Translations under genes and position numbers: made by a program
In this document: positions 60,934 through 64,000 of the stretch, one piece after another
Numbering within the stretch: position 1 is the stretch's first letter
Layout: every line of letters begins with the position of its first letter
Notes under the pieces: model-generated
Told to the model about the DNA's origin: nothing
Databases searched by the model: none
What the model saw: only the letters and a program-made list of their open reading frames with translations
Assembly: GCF_900107745.1 (NCBI RefSeq)
Contig: NZ_FNRO01000020.1
Span: forward strand, 57,393 to 121,392
Direction: 5' to 3'
DNA: 64,000 bases
From: Variovorax sp. YR216
GTDB lineage: Bacteria > Pseudomonadota > Gammaproteobacteria > Burkholderiales > Burkholderiaceae_C

Positions 60934-62073
60934 ATGGCCCGCGTCGCGATCCTCACGTGGAACGGGGCAGGCAACCAGCCTCCTGCCATCGGCATCGCGC
61001 AGGCACTGATCGAGCGCGGACACGACGCGGTGTTTGCCGGCTACTCAGGCCAACGAGACTATTTCCGCACCCGCGGTTTGCGGTTTGTGCCGCTGCGGCG
61101 CGCTGCGGCGGCGTGGCAGGATGGTCCGGGGGCGAGCATGTTCGCGGTCAAGCTGCGCGCGGCGTGGGCCGCCGCCGAACATCTGCTGGACGTGGCAGCG
61201 CTGCTGGCCGAGGAAAAGCCTGACGTGCTTCTTGTCGATTGCCTGATGTTTGGCGCACTGGCGGCCGCCGAGGCCGAGCGCGTGCCGACGATGGTGCTCG
61301 TGCACAGCGCACCGGGCGCGCTGCTGCCTCCGGGCGGGCCGTTCGAGGCGCAGTTGCTGGACGCCGTGAACCGCGTGCGCGCGCGGGCGCAGCGCGCGCC
61401 ATTGGACAACCTTTGGGCCGGGTGGCTTCCCTTCGCCACCGTTTGCACCAGCATCCATGAACTCGATCCACTTGCTGCCCTGGTGCCGCAATCGTTCGAC
61501 TTTGTCGGGCCGATCATCGAGCGTGCGGCGCCAGGCGAATGGCACTCGCCGTGGCCGTTTCAGGACGAGCGACCGCTTGTCCTGGTGAGCTTCTCGACCG
61601 GCCCTTATTGGGACCAGCGGTCGCGCATCGAACGAACCTTGTGCGCATTGGCCGAGCGGCCGTGCCGAGTGCTGGTCACGTCTGGCGACACGGATGTTCG
61701 CACGGTCGCACTGCCCTCGAATGCGAAGCTCGTGACGGAACTGCCCCACACGCGAGTCCTGCCCAGTGTTGCAGTGACGGTCACGCACGCCGGCCACGGC
61801 ACGCTGGCGGCCTCGCTGCGCTATGGCGTGCCACTGGTCTGCCTTCCGAACCCCGCCGCTGATCAGCCCGCCCTCGCCGCCCAAGTGACGGCATTGGGTG
61901 CCGGCCGCAGGCTGGACGGCGAGACGGCCACACCGGCGCAGATTGCCGGTGCGGTCGGCGACGTGCTGGCCGATCGGACGTATACGGCAAAGGCGCGCGC
62001 GCTGGCCGCGCGGATCGCGGCAACGCGGGGGGCCGCTGCCGTTCTGGATCGGCTGGAGCAACTCGCATGTTGA
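60934..62073 (+). CDS. GT1-type glycosyltransferase (macrolide/UGT-like)
   Basis: This 379-residue protein has the two-domain GT-B fold. The N-terminal acceptor domain starts MARVAILTWNGAGNQPPAIG and ALIERGHDAVFAG. The C-terminal nucleotide-sugar domain carries VTHAGHGTLAASLRYGVPLV and NPAADQPALAAQVTALGAGR, the UGT signature. It likely glycosylates a small molecule for detoxification or signalling. It is co-transcribed with TetR. Acceptor and sugar unknown. Confidence 0.87.
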   Translation: MARVAILTWNGAGNQPPAIGIAQALIERGHDAVFAGYSGQRDYFRTRGLRFVPLRRAAAAWQDGPGASMFAVKLRAAWAAAEHLLDVAALLAEEKPDVLLVDCLMFGALAAAEAERVPTMVLVHSAPGALLPPGGPFEAQLLDAVNRVRARAQRAPLDNLWAGWLPFATVCTSIHELDPLAALVPQSFDFVGPIIERAAPGEWHSPWPFQDERPLVLVSFSTGPYWDQRSRIERTLCALAERPCRVLVTSGDTDVRTVALPSNAKLVTELPHTRVLPSVAVTVTHAGHGTLAASLRYGVPLVCLPNPAADQPALAAQVTALGAGRRLDGETATPAQIAGAVGDVLADRTYTAKARALAARIAATRGAAAVLDRLEQLAC

Positions 62074-62643
62074 CCAGCGCCAGGATCGAGCTCCCGCTTG
62101 AGCGCAGCGACGTTCGGCAGCGTTGGCCGCGCTACGGTAGCAATCTAGGCAGAAGGTTGCTCAAGCGTCAAAATTCTCTGCCGCCGTGCCGAGGTCTGCA
62201 CGGCTCAGCAAGGAGGTTGGCATGCCGTTCGACCGTGACTGTTGCTCTTTGGCGCCAAGCGCCATGCGGTACTCGGGCTCGACGAAATCCAGCAGTACGG
62301 GATCGACAGCTGATATGGCTTGAACCTGTCAAGAGCGCGAGGCGACTCCTCCGGGTGCCGGATTGCAGAATCGTTTGCGAACGCCGGATTGGGAACGCGA
62401 CGGAGCCGAGTGCGTTAAGCGACGGTTGATCATGCTGATATGCGTGGATTGGCTACCGACAGTTCATGTGTTCGTCGCGGGGCTGCCTGCTTTCTAGGGT
62501 CTGCGGTTGGCCACTTGCATGGCCGCGCAATAGCTGTCCCGAGGATTCCCCTGTGGCCGTGGCTGCGCCGCGTTCCCGATCCGGCCTCGATAAGGTTGTT
62601 CGATAGGCCCCTCCTTGATGATGGTTGCCATGTCATTGGCGGC
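62074..62643. other. Gene-free stretch of about 570 bases
   Basis: No supported gene. The part next to the transposase stop probably includes one end of the IS110 element. Confidence 0.4.
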
Positions 62644-63780
62644 TCACGTCGGCGCCGCTGGTGGCGGCGTCACCTGGCGCGCAATGGCCCACACGAACCC
62701 GGAGAGTTCGCGCGCAATGGCCACGACGACCTTGTTGTGCGGCGTATGCCGCGCCCGCAGCCGATTGAAGCGCGCGCACAGGCGCAATTGCGCCGTCCAG
62801 GCGATGTCGGTCACGGCCTTGGGCAGTTCAGATTGACGCTTGGCAATGTCTGCGCTGACGCGAGCCGGATAGCGATACAGGTGCGCCACCTCCACCAGCA
62901 TGCGTCGTGCGGCCGAGTTGCCTGCCTTCGTGATGGCCCCCTGTCGGCGGCGCTGGCCGCTGGAGTCCTCGCTGGGCACCAGGCCCAGGTAGGCCATCAA
63001 CCGGCGTGGATTGTCGAAGCGATGGAAGTCCTGGATCTCGGCCACCAGCGTGACCGCCGCAATGAGTTGCACACCGCGCAGTGCTTGAAGCGCGGCCACC
63101 ACCGGTGCCAATGACCAACCCTGCAGGGCATCGCGCAGCGATTGCTCCAGCCTTGCGATGCGCGCCCCCGACTCGCTCACCGCATGCAGGTACTCCTGGA
63201 AGGCGATCTGCTGCGCGGCGTGGGGTAGCGCCAAGCCGGCCAGCCAGCGCAAGTGCGCCGCCGTCCAGGCGCTCTTGCCCGCGTACACCACGCCGCTGCG
63301 CAACAGCAGCGCCTTGAGCCGGTGGCGCGCATTGCGCTGCTCGCGCACGGCATCTTCGCGAGCTCGCACCAGATCGCGCAGCGCTTCGTCCACTGCGTCT
63401 GGCACGCGCACAGCGCTGAGCTCGCCCGCACGCGCCAGGCGCGCAAGCATCAACGCATCGCGGCGATCGGTCTTCACCCGGTCGCCCGAGCGCTTGGGGA
63501 TGGACGAGGGCGCCACTACCTCGCAGTGGTAGCCCAGCGCTGCAAGGTGGCGCTGCAGCACGAAGCCGCAGGGGCCTGCTTCGTAGACGACGCGCAGACA
63601 ATGACCCCGGCTGACCAGCCTGCGCAGGGTCTTGCTAACGGCAACGACGCCGCCGGCGACCGCGCCCAGATGGCGCACTTCGCCGTCACGGCCGGCCTCG
63701 GCCAAGGCGATGTCGATACTGTCCTTGTGGACGTCCAGGCCAACGTAAACGGTGGCCGCAGTGGTGGTAGATTGACTCAT
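62644..63780 (-). mobile_element. IS110-family transposase (insertion sequence)
   Basis: This 378-residue transposase has the DEDD domain: YVGLDVHKDSIDIALAEAG, VVYEAGPCGFVLQRHL and GDRVKTDRRDALMLARLARA provide the acidic residues. The C-terminal transposase_20 domain holds the catalytic Ser region: LIAAVTLVAEIQDFHRFDNP, LGLVPSEDSSGQRRRQGAIT and KAGNSAARRML. The gene is intact. IS110 elements are guided by a bridge RNA encoded in a non-coding end; the region 5' of this gene carries an inverted repeat (see 63781). Exact element ends cannot be set without a second copy. Confidence 0.93.
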
Positions 63781-63884
63781 GGCCCGTCTCCTTGCACGTT
63801 GCGCGCTGTCCGTCTCTCGGGGTACAGCGTTGTGGCTCGGCACACCTCATGGTGCGCAACCCACGATAGTCCCGGAGACGGGCC
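63781..63884. repeat. 11-bp inverted repeat upstream of the IS110 transposase, candidate bridge-RNA region
   Basis: GGCCCGTCTCC (63781-63791) and its exact reverse complement GGAGACGGGCC (63874-63884) flank 82 bases just 5' of the transposase start. A structured RNA could form here. Confidence 0.45.
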
Positions 63885-64000
63885 TCCTCAACGGCTCAAG
63901 CCATTCTGTCTTACATGGACACCCGCCGTTGTGCAAGTGGATGTAGCGATGAAGGCAATCGGGTACTGGCTGCAGTCTTACATTCGGCCTTGGATGCAGG
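63885..64000. other. Window end, no gene seen
   Basis: The last 116 bases show no supported frame; they may include the element end and the flanking DNA. Confidence 0.3.

Noticed and set aside
62440..63114. A plus-strand frame opposite the IS110 transposase
   Set aside because: It is antisense to an intact transposase with all catalytic motifs.

Overview
The window is GC-rich and densely coded. Its gene content points to a beta-proteobacterium of the order Burkholderiales, most likely a Comamonadaceae/Variovorax-like soil or plant-associated organism. The clues are an H-NS-family protein with SWSG/SWTG-type DNA-binding ends, Bug/TctC solute receptors, a LigK-LigJ aromatic-degradation pair, BioY and many small lineage-specific hypotheticals. 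This assignment is inference from gene families; there is no rRNA, tRNA or CRISPR array in the window.

Layout. 1-1.1 kb: a minus-strand stress-type set (decayed BON protein, CBS-pair protein, an ORF running off the edge). 1.36-6.9 kb: the most striking locus, a 1,497-residue protein joining a multicopper oxidase, a galactose/glyoxal-oxidase-like radical copper oxidase and a LodA-like quinoprotein oxidase, translationally coupled to a LodB-like flavoprotein. 7-17 kb: accessory DNA with gene fragments, a DUF3095 cyclase-like protein, an eCIS-type DUF4157 protein, HU, small hypotheticals and a partial copy of the pab region. 18-29 kb: an FAD-linked oxidase, a SAM-cyclase-ATPase-TPR protein, a PilJ-type protein, a chemoreceptor and small proteins. 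30-38 kb: a metallophosphatase, the intact PabB-PabC fusion, a nitroreductase, and a bioY / acyl-ligase / thiolase operon. 38-49 kb: a second accessory zone with fragments of panD and sixA, an orphan ParE-like toxin, twin-domain H-NS, a divergent tyrosine recombinase, a Tle1-like DUF2235 lipase with membrane segments, a SET-domain methyltransferase and small duplicated genes. 49-56 kb: an IclR-controlled ligK-ligJ cluster with a Bug receptor and cupin lipoprotein, then an AraC regulator divergent from an acyl-CoA-dehydrogenase-like enzyme. 56-64 kb: an MliC-like lipoprotein, a histone-H1-like protein coupled to a cyclase-TolB-TPR protein, a TetR-glycosyltransferase pair, and an IS110-family element.

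How the genes work together. The copper/quinone oxidase and its LodB partner form one maturation-plus-enzyme unit. Divergent IclR control, receptor, hydratase and aldolase form the lower half of a protocatechuate/gallate meta-cleavage pathway whose ring-opening dioxygenase is not here. BioY, the ligase and the thiolase look like a biotin or biotin-precursor uptake and activation operon. Three intact class III cyclase-like proteins and one cyclase remnant indicate heavy nucleotide-type signalling.

The accessory zones share repeats. They include a partial duplication of the pab region, two copies of an MbcA-like small gene, three copies (one intact) of a small CxxC protein gene, an inverted hairpin repeat, and three copies of a promoter-like element. 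Together they suggest repeated rearrangement and decay. All function calls rest on reading the translated sequences; no database search was run.
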